From contig JADGAN010000023.1 of the NCBI GenBank assembly GCA_015231955.1, positions 21,894-85,893 of the forward strand: a DNA stretch of 64,000 bases, written 5' to 3'. The notes under the pieces were generated by a model that saw only the letters and a list, made by a program, of their open reading frames with translations, did not search any database and was not told where the DNA came from. The DNA comes from Oligoflexia bacterium. GTDB lineage: Bacteria; Bdellovibrionota; Bacteriovoracia; Bacteriovoracales; Bacteriovoracaceae. Position numbers and translations under genes: made by a program. Of this stretch, positions 32,278 through 40,267 are shown piece after piece; position 1 is the stretch's first letter; every line of letters starts with the position of its first letter.

Positions 32278-33290
32278 CCTTCACTCTCCCTAATACTCTT
32301 TAGCATTAATCTTTTTAGAGTCTCAACATTTTTCCCCGATACGCTCGATATGGGGAGTACCTTGCGGCCTAATTGTTCTTCAAAATAGTTTTGATAATTC
32401 GAAATCTCCTCCTCACTCATAGCATCGATCTTTGTGAGGCAAACAACTTCGCGTTTATTTAAGAGTGACTCATTATATTTCTCAAGTTCACTCCTGACAG
32501 TGACATAGGCCTCATAGGCCTCATAGGGATCAACACACATTGCAGGATCTATAATGTGCACAAGAACTTTGGTTCTTTCTATATGCTTTAGGAATTGTAT
32601 TCCTAAACCCTTGCCTTCAGAGGCGTGCTCAATTAGCCCAGGAATATCCGCGCATACAAAGGAACCGCCACCATCCTCTTCGTTTCCAACTTGCACCACA
32701 CCTAAGTTTGGCACTAGTGTGGTAAAGGGATAGTCAGCAATTTTAGGCCTAGCATTGGAGATAACTGAAATCAGCGTCGACTTTCCTGCATTAGGTAAGC
32801 CAATCAACCCAACATCTGCTAAAAGCTTTAACTCAAGCGTAATCTCTTTGGCCTCTCCTGGCTTTCCATCTTGAGCATAGCGCGGCGCTTGATTGGTTGG
32901 TCCCTTAAAGGCCATATTGCCGAGCCCACCCATTCCTCCAGAGACAACTTTGAAACGTTGTTCGTGGAGAGTAAGGTCAGCAATGACCTCTCCGTCATAT
33001 TTTATAATAGTTCCTACAGGGACAGGAATGAGGAGATCGTCACCTGATTTACCATCGCACTGACTGCCTTGCCCACCCTCCCCATGCTCCGCCTGATACA
33101 CTTTGCGGCCACGAAACTTTACCAGGGTGTTTAAGTTTTGATTGGCAACCAGATAGACGTTGCCACCTCGGCCGCCATTGCCACCATCAGGCCCGCCATA
33201 AGGGACATATTTTTCGCGACGAAAACCGATGCAACCGTTGCCGCCATTACCGGCCAGGACTGTAATTGTAACTTCATCAATAAATTTCAT
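32274..33290 (-). CDS. obg: Obg/CgtA GTPase
   Basis: A 338-residue essential ribosome-assembly GTPase. The N-terminal Obg domain is Gly-rich ([12 protein letters not shown]), followed by the G-domain with G1 Gly-Leu-Pro-Asn-Ala-Gly-Lys-Ser-Thr, G2 Thr-Thr-Leu-Val-Pro-Asn, G3 Asp-Ile-Pro-Gly and G4 Thr-Lys-Ile-Asp. No C-terminal OCT domain is present, as in many short Obg proteins. It is in the conserved operon after rpmA, 61 bases downstream. Confidence 0.96.
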   Translation of the reverse strand: MKFIDEVTITVLAGNGGNGCIGFRREKYVPYGGPDGGNGGRGGNVYLVANQNLNTLVKFRGRKVYQAEHGEGGQGSQCDGKSGDDLLIPVPVGTIIKYDGEVIADLTLHEQRFKVVSGGMGGLGNMAFKGPTNQAPRYAQDGKPGEAKEITLELKLLADVGLIGLPNAGKSTLISVISNARPKIADYPFTTLVPNLGVVQVGNEEDGGGSFVCADIPGLIEHASEGKGLGIQFLKHIERTKVLVHIIDPAMCVDPYEAYEAYVTVRSELEKYNESLLNKREVVCLTKIDAMSEEEISNYQNYFEEQLGRKVLPISSVSGKNVETLKRLMLKSIRESEG

Positions 33291-33351
33291 AAAAATAACA
33301 ATTCAAAAGAGATAGAGTGTGGTTTTTAGGTCTGAGATGATTTAACTTTAT

Positions 33352-33606
33352 TTATGCGGGAAGTACAGAGACAATTTTTCTTTTGTGGGTAAAATTAGCA
33401 AATTTTACAACGCCTTCGGTAATTGCGAAGATTGTGAAATCGCGACCCATGCTAACACCTTTACCAGGATGAATGCGCGTTCCAACTTGTCTTACAATGA
33501 TGTTTCCTGGCGTCACTTTTTGCCCACCGTATGCTTTCACACCACGCATTTTGGGGTTAGAATCTCGTCCGTTTCTGGTGGAACCACCGGCCTTCTTATG
33601 TGCCAT
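33352..33606 (-). CDS. rpmA: 50S ribosomal protein bL27
   Basis: An 84-residue bL27. It starts [16 protein letters not shown] and contains [14 protein letters not shown]. No N-terminal propeptide, unlike Firmicutes, so it needs no Prp protease. It lies 54 bases downstream of rplU. Confidence 0.97.
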   Translation of the reverse strand: MAHKKAGGSTRNGRDSNPKMRGVKAYGGQKVTPGNIIVRQVGTRIHPGKGVSMGRDFTIFAITEGVVKFANFTHKRKIVSVLPA

Positions 33607-33660
33607 ATATATTATCTCCTTTTATCAAATCTCTTTTATTGGTTCTTTACTACTGAACAA

Positions 33661-34026
33661 TTACTGCAAATATTTCTTTGCTTCTTTTGATTCTGCATCA
33701 ATGATAGCGCTATTACCACGCCCATCTTTAAGTTCAGTAATCAATAGGCATGTATAATCTTGGCGGTGACCTTTTTTCTTATGACCAACGCGTTGCTTTC
33801 TTTTCATCATAAGAATCTTGCGCCCACGATCATGCTCAATTACTTTTGCCTTAACAGAGGCACCATTCACAACTGGGTAACCAACTGCCGGAGTATCCCC
33901 ACCAATAAAAAGCACCTGATCAAGCTCTATAAAGGATCCAACCTCTGCCTTCAAAAGCTCAACATCGACAAGTCTGCCGGGAGCAACTTTATACTGATGC
34001 CCAGCAATCTCCACTACTCCGTACAT
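33661..34026 (-). CDS. rplU: 50S ribosomal protein bL21
   Basis: A 121-residue bL21. Met-Tyr-Gly-Val-Val-Glu-Ile-Ala-Gly-His-Gln-Tyr-Lys-Val opens the protein; Gly-His-Lys-Lys-Lys-Gly-His-Arg-Gln is the conserved RNA-binding end. It is about 18 residues longer at the C-terminus than E. coli L21. GGAGAG lies close before the ATG. First gene of the five-gene block, with a ~255-base upstream divergent region. Confidence 0.96.
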   Translation of the reverse strand: MYGVVEIAGHQYKVAPGRLVDVELLKAEVGSFIELDQVLFIGGDTPAVGYPVVNGASVKAKVIEHDRGRKILMMKRKQRVGHKKKGHRQDYTCLLITELKDGRGNSAIIDAESKEAKKYLQ

Positions 34027-34161
34027 GAAACTCTCCTTATCTCGATAAATTTCGAAAATAACAAATTATAAATCATAGTCCTTATATACAAAAAGGAGTG
34101 ATCTCGTAAAGTGTAAATTAATTGTGAACCACAGATTATTTTTGACTCTACATCATTGGTT

Positions 34162-34188
34162 ATTAGATTACCTCAGCTCTAATGTCAA
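34162..34188 (-). promoter_or_regulatory. Candidate sigma-70-type promoter for the rplU operon
   Basis: On the minus strand TTGACA (34188-34183) is followed, 15 bases on, by TCTAAT (34167-34162), a near-consensus -10. The spacing is short of the ideal 17. It would leave a leader of about 135 bases before rplU. Read by eye only. Confidence 0.4.
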
Positions 34189-34220
34189 CCCTAGATTTTA
34201 TTTATAAAGTGAGTTACCTT

Positions 34221-34250
34221 AGATTATCTAAGATTCTGTAAGATTATCTG
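34221..34250. repeat. Three phased 10-base repeats upstream of lgt
   Basis: AGATTATCTA, AGATTCTGTA and AGATTATCTG follow each other directly, giving exact 10-base phasing; the first and third share nine bases. A related AGATTACCT lies at 34165. The block ends 31 bases before the lgt start codon in a divergent promoter region, so an operator or bent DNA is possible. Confidence 0.55.
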
Positions 34251-34281
34251 ATAGCAACAAATACAAAAAGGTGACCACATC

Positions 34282-35070
34282 ATGTTCACTCATAATTTTG
34301 ATCCAGTAATTTTTTCTTTAGGTCCAATTCAAGCACGCTGGTATGGACTCATGTATGTCATAGGCTTTATTCTGGGTAGTCGCATGTTGCTAAAACTAGC
34401 ACGTGAACGAACTCTTAAGCTTATGCCAGAAAAAGTAGATGTCTATGTACTCTACCTCATTGTAGGTATGTTTATTTGCGCTCGAAGCTTTTACATGCTT
34501 GTCTATGGACTAGAGGATTTGCTAACAAATCCCCTCGAAATCTTTGCCGTCTGGCACGGAGGTTTAAGTTTTCATGGCGGCCTTATCGGTTTTGTGCTGG
34601 CAACTTATATCTATTCTAGACGTGAGAAAATTGCCTTTTGGAATCTTGGAGACGCGGCCGCCCTCTGTGCGGCCCAAGGTTTTTTTTGGGGAAGGCTCGG
34701 CAACTTTATCAATGGTGAACTTTATGGCCGTACAACTGATCTTCCATGGGGAATAGTCTTTCCTATGGGTGGTCCTTATCCTCGTCATCCTTCACAGCTT
34801 TATGAGGCCATCGGTGAAGGCATCATCCTTACAATGGTGTTGTGGTTTTTAAAAGGGAGAGTCAAGCGCGATGGCATTTTGATCTCCGTTTTTCTTATTG
34901 GCTATGGAATTATTCGCTTTATAGTGGAATTTTTTCGAGAGGCAGATATGCAGATGGGATACTACTTTGGTGAATTTCTTACCATGGGACAAATTCTATG
35001 CTTCCTCATGATTATTGCAGGGGTGTCTCTCCTTTACTTTCTTCGTAAAGCACCATCTGATCGTGGATAG
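34282..35070 (+). CDS. lgt: Prolipoprotein diacylglyceryl transferase Lgt
   Basis: A 262-residue integral membrane enzyme that moves diacylglycerol from phosphatidylglycerol to the lipobox cysteine. Seven hydrophobic segments are evident. Family blocks are Ala-Arg-Trp-Tyr-Gly-Leu-Met-Tyr, His-Gly-Gly-Leu-Ser-Phe-His-Gly-Gly, the signature Gly-Arg-Leu-Gly-Asn-Phe-Ile-Asn-Gly-Glu-Leu-Tyr-Gly-Arg, and Arg-His-Pro-Ser-Gln-Leu-Tyr-Glu. The many lipoproteins in this window depend on it. Its 3' end overlaps the convergent hypothetical gene by 59 bases. Confidence 0.96.
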   Translation: MFTHNFDPVIFSLGPIQARWYGLMYVIGFILGSRMLLKLARERTLKLMPEKVDVYVLYLIVGMFICARSFYMLVYGLEDLLTNPLEIFAVWHGGLSFHGGLIGFVLATYIYSRREKIAFWNLGDAAALCAAQGFFWGRLGNFINGELYGRTTDLPWGIVFPMGGPYPRHPSQLYEAIGEGIILTMVLWFLKGRVKRDGILISVFLIGYGIIRFIVEFFREADMQMGYYFGEFLTMGQILCFLMIIAGVSLLYFLRKAPSDRG

Positions 35071-35593
35071 ATTTATAGCTATTCTCTTCACCCTCTTCTG
35101 TAGCAACCGTAGTAACAGGAAAGGCCACGGAGAGATAGAGAGGAAAACAGAGAATCGTGCAGGTAGCACTGTAAATAATCTGCTTTGAATCATCCTTCCA
35201 AATATAAATGGCACTCTCTTCAATACGAAAATACTCCTTTTGTTTCTTAAAAAGCTTTACGAGGTCGCTGAAGAAGACGTCGTGAGAAAAGTAAGAAGGC
35301 AGTGGCATAAAGAAGTCGGTCACTCTTTGCTTTTTTTCCTCAACTTGGACAAGTAGTGTAAATTTAAAAGTTGAGTGGGAAAGTTCAAAAGCGTAGATGG
35401 AATGGCCCCCTTTCGAGGCCATCAACTTCTCTTTTTTCAACTCTTTTCTTAATTTTTGAAATTCTTGGCCCTCTAATAACTTAGGTGCAAGAGTTTCCAA
35501 CTGAAAAGAGTAATTAGGGGGTTTGACTTCAGCAAAAAGATTGGATAGAGAAAACGGAAGGAGCATTGCAAAGAGCAGAATAAATTTTATCAT
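35012..35593 (-). CDS. Exported hypothetical protein
   Basis: A 193-residue protein with a clear signal peptide (Met-Ile-Lys-Phe-Ile-Leu-Leu-Phe-Ala-Met-Leu-Leu, cleavage near Leu-Phe-Ala-Glu). The rest is Lys/Phe/Ser-rich with no motif I know. A central region (Lys-Lys-Glu-Lys-Leu) is charged, followed by strand-like segments. GGGGG-AAAGG precedes ATG 35593. The last 59 bases lie on top of the convergent lgt end, coding on both strands. Confidence 0.6.
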   Translation of the reverse strand: MIKFILLFAMLLPFSLSNLFAEVKPPNYSFQLETLAPKLLEGQEFQKLRKELKKEKLMASKGGHSIYAFELSHSTFKFTLLVQVEEKKQRVTDFFMPLPSYFSHDVFFSDLVKLFKKQKEYFRIEESAIYIWKDDSKQIIYSATCTILCFPLYLSVAFPVTTVATEEGEENSYKSIHDQMVLYEESKGETPLQ

Positions 35594-35683
35594 ACCTTTC
35601 CCCCTATTTTTATACACAGCAGAATGCTTTATAATAGATCATAAATAGCTCTCTATGCCACAGAGGGAAAAAGGGTACTAAAT

Positions 35684-36898
35684 TTGGATCATCCAAGCTT
35701 TAAACTCAAGAATTATCTTCAAGGTCTATTGATGATTGATGGGATTTATATTAGAAAATTAAATATGATGAGGATTAGCTATTGTATTTATGTTGTGCTT
35801 TTTTTAATTCTACTGATCCAGCATAAGGATGGCGCAGTTGCTTCCATTCTAAAAAGTGATACAACGCTAACAAATAAACTTCAAATCTACTCGCTGCCTA
35901 AAGCGACAGCAAAGTCGCTCGCCCTCAGCAACTACCATTTTGATATTCCAGTGGTCTACAATGCCGCTGTTAAAAAGTGGATTAGCTATTTCACCAATGA
36001 AGGACGAAGTGCCTTCATTAGTTATGGCAAGCGCAGTGGCCGCTATGCCCCCATTCTTCGCAATATATTAAAAGAACAAAATCTTCCTGGTGATTTAATT
36101 TTTCTAGCAATGGCAGAGTCAGGTTTTTTTAATCGCGCAAAATCGAGTGCTCATGCTGTTGGCCCCTGGCAATTTATCAACGGAACTGGAATACAGTATG
36201 GTCTTACCATCAATTGGTTCGTTGATGAGAGGCAAGACCCTATTAAATCCACCATCGCTGCCGGCCGCTACCTCAAAAAGCTTCACCAGGAATTTAGAAG
36301 CTGGGAGCTTGCCTTTGCCGCTTACAATGCAGGAGAGGGGAAAGTTTGGGACTCCATTCGTAGGTTTAAAAAGCACAACTTCTGGCAGCTGGCGGCCACT
36401 CCTGGTGCACTTCATAGTGAGACTAGAGAGCATATTCCCAAAATTATGGCACTGGCCATTGTTGGAAAAAATTTAGAGGCCTACGGATTTAGTCATATCG
36501 ATTTTGAAAGCCCACTCGATTTTGATGAAGTTTTAGTGCCTGCTAGCACCGATTTAAAAAAATTGGCGTTTAAAATGGCCCTTAGTTATGATGAAATCAA
36601 AAAGTATAATCCAGAATTAAAGCGCTGGTTTACTCCTACTACTGGCAGCAACTATCCTTTACGATTGCCTCTAGGTTATGGGAGGGTCTGGAACAAATGT
36701 TGTAAGAACAGCACTAACTTTGCTGCACTCAACTCTTTTCAAAGAATGTTGGTAGAATCGCATGAGATCACTCTCCGTTACCTTGGGAATAAATTGAATA
36801 TCGATGCCCATATTCTCTCGCAAATCAACAATATGCCTCTTGAAAAAAAAATAAAAAGAGGCGATATTATCTTGTTACCAATTCGCTCCGAAATTTGA
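35684..36898 (+). CDS. mltD: MltD-like lytic murein transglycosylase
   Basis: Up to 404 residues. The lysozyme-like SLT domain (about 120-260) has the catalytic Glu in Ala-Met-Ala-Glu-Ser-Gly-Phe-Phe, plus Ala-Val-Gly-Pro-Trp-Gln-Phe and Ala-Tyr-Asn-Ala-Gly-Glu-Gly, as in MltD. It cuts the glycan strand of peptidoglycan with 1,6-anhydro product. The C-terminal part resembles LysM-type segments (Leu-Lys-Lys-Leu-Ala-Phe ... Tyr-Asn-Pro-Glu-Leu). TTG 35684 has AAAGGG upstream, but a signal helix (Tyr-Val-Val-Leu-Phe-Leu-Ile-Leu) starts after Met-Met at 35765, so a later start is possible. It leads a plus-strand run of four genes. Confidence 0.82.
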   Translation: MDHPSFKLKNYLQGLLMIDGIYIRKLNMMRISYCIYVVLFLILLIQHKDGAVASILKSDTTLTNKLQIYSLPKATAKSLALSNYHFDIPVVYNAAVKKWISYFTNEGRSAFISYGKRSGRYAPILRNILKEQNLPGDLIFLAMAESGFFNRAKSSAHAVGPWQFINGTGIQYGLTINWFVDERQDPIKSTIAAGRYLKKLHQEFRSWELAFAAYNAGEGKVWDSIRRFKKHNFWQLAATPGALHSETREHIPKIMALAIVGKNLEAYGFSHIDFESPLDFDEVLVPASTDLKKLAFKMALSYDEIKKYNPELKRWFTPTTGSNYPLRLPLGYGRVWNKCCKNSTNFAALNSFQRMLVESHEITLRYLGNKLNIDAHILSQINNMPLEKKIKRGDIILLPIRSEI

Positions 36899-36931
36899 GA
36901 TCTTTGAGATCTAAGACTTGAGAATTAAATT

Positions 36932-38074
36932 ATGAATTTGCTGCGCCGACGTTTGGGAAAAGATTCCAAAGACAATATGTTGTCTCATGCTCGTGATGAA
37001 TCAACACCCACTTACTCCACTCTTATCCTTGGGTATAATACCGCAATGGCACTTCTTTTGGATCAAATGGGTGATGAAGAGAAAAGCAGTGTTGCCTTAG
37101 TGACAGAAGAGAAAGATTTCCTGGTGAATCATACGATTAACCAAGGATTATTGCTCTTTCGGGGAGAGGTAAAAAAGTGCTTAGAACAAGTAAACAGCAT
37201 GGCCTTGACCTTGCAGATAGCGGAAGAAGCTCTTGAAGTAAAATATTATCGTGATCATCTGTTTCGCCCCATTAGTGATCGCTTACGGCCTCATATTAAA
37301 CTGACTGCTAACGAGCACTACTTTATGGAGTGTGGAGTGCCTTACTCCTTGAATTTAACGAGTTCAGAAAAAGCAGTGAATCACTTTAAACGCTCCTTTA
37401 AATCCATCTCTTTTTTACAAGAGTGTAGATCATGGGAGGTGGCCTTTCATGATGGTGATTCGCTAATTGCAAAGAAACTTGTTGTCGCTATTGGTCCTCA
37501 GCGTTTTTTTCAGCTGCTAACTGACAAGAGTTTATTCCCTGAAGATTTAGTGACCAGCTTAGGGACTAGCAAGCGTGAAAGCGTGGTGCTCTTAAAGCTC
37601 ACGACCAAACAAGAGGTGTTTACAGAAAAGGGCACGCTGTTTATTCCCAAATCGCTCACGCACGAGCTTGGCCACTTTATCGGAAATGTTTCTCCCTTTT
37701 CGCTAGAGCAAGGAGTACAAAATGCCTTTTTCTTTTGGCTTCCTAGTGAAAGTGAATCCAGTAGTGATGAGATCACCAGGGCACTTAAGAATTTAAAGCG
37801 CCAGTTACAAAAGGTATTTCCTCGCTATGAGCGTGCCTGTGTGCAACTGCAAGTCGAGGAGAATATCTACGTTGGACAATTTATACCCTCGCCTATAGCA
37901 TCAGGGATGGACGACTATTTTATCAATTTGCGAAGTATTGCTCCTTCCCTTTATTTTATGAGTATGGATGCACCTTTAAACCCAGAGTATGCCTCTCAAT
38001 ATGCCAAATCCCAGCTTTTGGAACGAGAGCTTCTCTCCTATCAACAATTTTCCGCTGAGGTTCACCAACAATGA
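36932..38074 (+). CDS. Unknown protein, possibly a degraded FAD/NAD-fold oxidoreductase
   Basis: A 380-residue protein not clearly recognised. Near residue 30 Ser-Thr-Leu-Ile-Leu-Gly-Tyr-Asn-Thr-Ala sits where a dinucleotide-binding G-x-G-x-x-G would be, and near 190 Lys-Lys-Leu-Val-Val-Ala-Ile-Gly-Pro is like the late strand of amine-oxidase-type flavoproteins. The Gly pattern is incomplete, so cofactor binding is doubtful. His244-Glu-Leu-Gly-His248 mimics a zinc-protease motif, but the context does not support a protease. No signal peptide. It follows the MltD-like gene by 33 bases, and its stop overlaps the next start (ATGA). Confidence 0.45.
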   Translation: MNLLRRRLGKDSKDNMLSHARDESTPTYSTLILGYNTAMALLLDQMGDEEKSSVALVTEEKDFLVNHTINQGLLLFRGEVKKCLEQVNSMALTLQIAEEALEVKYYRDHLFRPISDRLRPHIKLTANEHYFMECGVPYSLNLTSSEKAVNHFKRSFKSISFLQECRSWEVAFHDGDSLIAKKLVVAIGPQRFFQLLTDKSLFPEDLVTSLGTSKRESVVLLKLTTKQEVFTEKGTLFIPKSLTHELGHFIGNVSPFSLEQGVQNAFFFWLPSESESSSDEITRALKNLKRQLQKVFPRYERACVQLQVEENIYVGQFIPSPIASGMDDYFINLRSIAPSLYFMSMDAPLNPEYASQYAKSQLLERELLSYQQFSAEVHQQ

Positions 38075-39213
38075 AACACTACTCCTTATTTGCTCTTCTG
38101 ATCTTTGTCCTTTCCTTGCTCTTTGCTGCTGACTCTTATGCCAGTAAAGCACGCATGGATTCGCTTGGTGGTGAAGAGCGCGCACGCTATTACTTTGATG
38201 ACTCCCGTAATATCTTAATCAATCCGGCCTATATCAATATCGTTAAAGATTTTCTCATTTTTGAATGGGGCAACGACACCGATAGTGCCGACAGTGGTGC
38301 TACTGGCCCCAAAGGGGAAGGTGGCGTGTATAAGTCGGGGGATTTTTTTATCTATGGCATCTACCTTGGTAATGAAGATGGCCACAGCAACCGTGCGCTT
38401 GCAACTTCTGGCACCAACTCAGCAATTCTTTATCAAGATAATCCTGTAGAACTTTTCATTGGAGGTAACCTAGGAAATGAGTGGGGCGCCTCCATCAAAA
38501 TCAGTCAAAATCACGACGAACAAGGAGTGAAAAAAACACAACAGGCCCTCTCGGTGAAGTTTGGTACTATCATGAAACGACTAGAAGGTTATGTGAATGT
38601 AAACATCTACGATAAATCGCTCGGAGGAGTGACCACTTCCGAGGAGTTTAGGAATGATCTTGCCGCCACCGCAGGTGCAAGCTATATCTGGAGCGATTTT
38701 ATTTTTTACAGCTCAGTCGCTTCTGATGGCCATACCTATCGCCGCGATGATGGACAAAAAGATGGTCGCTATACCACAAAATCACTGACGGTAGGAGGCG
38801 GACGATCAGTGCAAGTAAGTGAGCGTGCCAAGATGTTTTATGACCTTCACTATATTTGGAATGAGTCGCAACGCGATTACAACACTGCTGCCGCCGGTGC
38901 TGGTGTAAAAGATTATACCCATTACTGGAAACTTCCCATCACCTTTGGGTTAGAGGTGCAAGCTAAAGATTGGCTAGCACTAAGAGGGGCCATCTCGCAA
39001 ACGCTGCTCTCGAAGTTTTATAATAACGACAAGAAAAATAGAAGCGAACGCAACACCACCAATGTGAACAGTGGTGCTAGTTTGATCTTTGGTAAACTCA
39101 AGATCGAAGGACTTATTGGCATTGGAGATAATGCTGCAGTTACCTCTGGCAAGAAAGGAGTGCTCTCACTTGGGAATGTGCTTACGCGAACTTCTATCAC
39201 CTACTCTTTTTAA
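38071..39213 (+). CDS. Outer-membrane beta-barrel protein
   Basis: A 380-residue exported protein: signal peptide (Leu-Leu-Ile-Phe-Val-Leu-Ser-Leu-Leu-Phe, cut near Tyr-Ala-Ser), then an alternating-strand, aromatic-rich pattern with Gly-Gly-Asn-Leu-Gly and Tyr-Val-Asn-Val-Asn-Ile turns, ending Ser-Ile-Thr-Tyr-Ser-Phe with the terminal Phe expected for barrel assembly. About 12-16 strands could fit. Substrate or porin class unknown. It is joined to the preceding unknown gene by a 4-base overlap, suggesting joint expression with the MltD-like enzyme. Confidence 0.7.
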   Translation: MKHYSLFALLIFVLSLLFAADSYASKARMDSLGGEERARYYFDDSRNILINPAYINIVKDFLIFEWGNDTDSADSGATGPKGEGGVYKSGDFFIYGIYLGNEDGHSNRALATSGTNSAILYQDNPVELFIGGNLGNEWGASIKISQNHDEQGVKKTQQALSVKFGTIMKRLEGYVNVNIYDKSLGGVTTSEEFRNDLAATAGASYIWSDFIFYSSVASDGHTYRRDDGQKDGRYTTKSLTVGGGRSVQVSERAKMFYDLHYIWNESQRDYNTAAAGAGVKDYTHYWKLPITFGLEVQAKDWLALRGAISQTLLSKFYNNDKKNRSERNTTNVNSGASLIFGKLKIEGLIGIGDNAAVTSGKKGVLSLGNVLTRTSITYSF

Positions 39214-39229
39214 TTAAGCTTAAATTTAA

Positions 39230-40267
39230 ATGAAAAATTTTCTCTATTTTCTTACAGTCAAAGAGTGTGAATCCCATTTAAAACAAGAGATTGCTTTACG
39301 CTATCCGGAGCTTCGTTATGCCTACTCACGAGCAGGATTTCTCACTTATAAAATAGCTGCAGATCATGAGATCGATAACCTAGAGGTTATCTTTGCTTAT
39401 TCCTATGGGAAAAGCTTAGGCAAAAGTTCAAAGATGAACTTCTTTTCTACACTCGAGTCCATTTTAAAGGAGGAGAAGGGGGAGGTTTTATTAAATACTT
39501 ATGTCGATATCGATTTTCACTTAAATCTTTGCGAGTATTTAAAAGCACACCCTAAGATAATCAGCGAAGGCAATAAAGCTTCAGCGCAAAGTGTGGTTTT
39601 AAACATCATCAAAGTGGATGAGGATGAGTATTTTTTTGGATCACACCTTTATGGCAAAAATCGCACCATCATCAATGACTATGCTTATGCAGCAGTAGCA
39701 GAAGGAGAGAATACCACGATCCCCTCTCGTGCCTATCATAAGATACGTGAGGCGCTCTTGCTCACGAAAGAGGAGATTAAAAGTGGTGACTATATTTTAG
39801 ATGTAGGGTCGGCACCAGGAGGGATTAGCTACTACTTCCTTGAACGCGATGCCTTTGTTGTGGGTATTGATAGTGCCGAAATGAGTAAGCAGTGTTTAAT
39901 GCACAAACGCTTTAAACATATCGCTCTTCCCATTGAAAAGGTGCGAGCGCCTGAATTTGGAAACCACCCTTTCAAAATCATGGTGGTGGATATCAACCTT
40001 GATCCTCTCTTTGTCCTGCATGAAATTCGCCGTCTTTTTACCTCCGTAAAAAGTTGCTCTGAGATTAGATCGCTCTACTTTACAGTAAAGCTTACTCAAA
40101 AATTTTCAATGGATAAACTTCCAAGGATCATCAAAGAGTTAGAGTCTTTAGGGTTTGTCCGCTTTCTTAAAAAGCAACTCCAAAGCAATCGTAATGAGTT
40201 TTTACTTTACGCTACCAAAGGACAGCGTAAGATCGTCAGCAAGCGTACATGGTCGATAAAAGGGTAG
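39230..40267 (+). CDS. RlmM/FtsJ-like SAM methyltransferase
   Basis: A 345-residue cytoplasmic protein. Near residue 165 Pro-Ser-Arg-Ala-Tyr-His-Lys-Ile-Arg-Glu-Ala is followed by Leu-Asp-Val-Gly-Ser-Ala-Pro-Gly-Gly-Ile, matching the FtsJ/RlmM pattern (P-S-R-A-x-x-K ... G-x-A-P-G-G). Val-Asp-Ile-Asn and Phe-Thr-Val-Lys-Leu-Thr supply the later Asp and Lys of the K-D-K-E group. The N-terminal 150 residues could be a THUMP-like RNA-binding part. It probably 2'-O-methylates rRNA. The last 66 bases overlap the convergent membrane-protein gene. Confidence 0.68.
   Translation: MKNFLYFLTVKECESHLKQEIALRYPELRYAYSRAGFLTYKIAADHEIDNLEVIFAYSYGKSLGKSSKMNFFSTLESILKEEKGEVLLNTYVDIDFHLNLCEYLKAHPKIISEGNKASAQSVVLNIIKVDEDEYFFGSHLYGKNRTIINDYAYAAVAEGENTTIPSRAYHKIREALLLTKEEIKSGDYILDVGSAPGGISYYFLERDAFVVGIDSAEMSKQCLMHKRFKHIALPIEKVRAPEFGNHPFKIMVVDINLDPLFVLHEIRRLFTSVKSCSEIRSLYFTVKLTQKFSMDKLPRIIKELESLGFVRFLKKQLQSNRNEFLLYATKGQRKIVSKRTWSIKG

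Noticed and set aside
37661..37675. His-Glu-Leu-Gly-His in the unknown protein at 36932-38074, like a zinc-protease motif
   Set aside because: It lies in a region that reads like the late strands of a flavoprotein fold, with no third ligand or Met-turn and no signal peptide.
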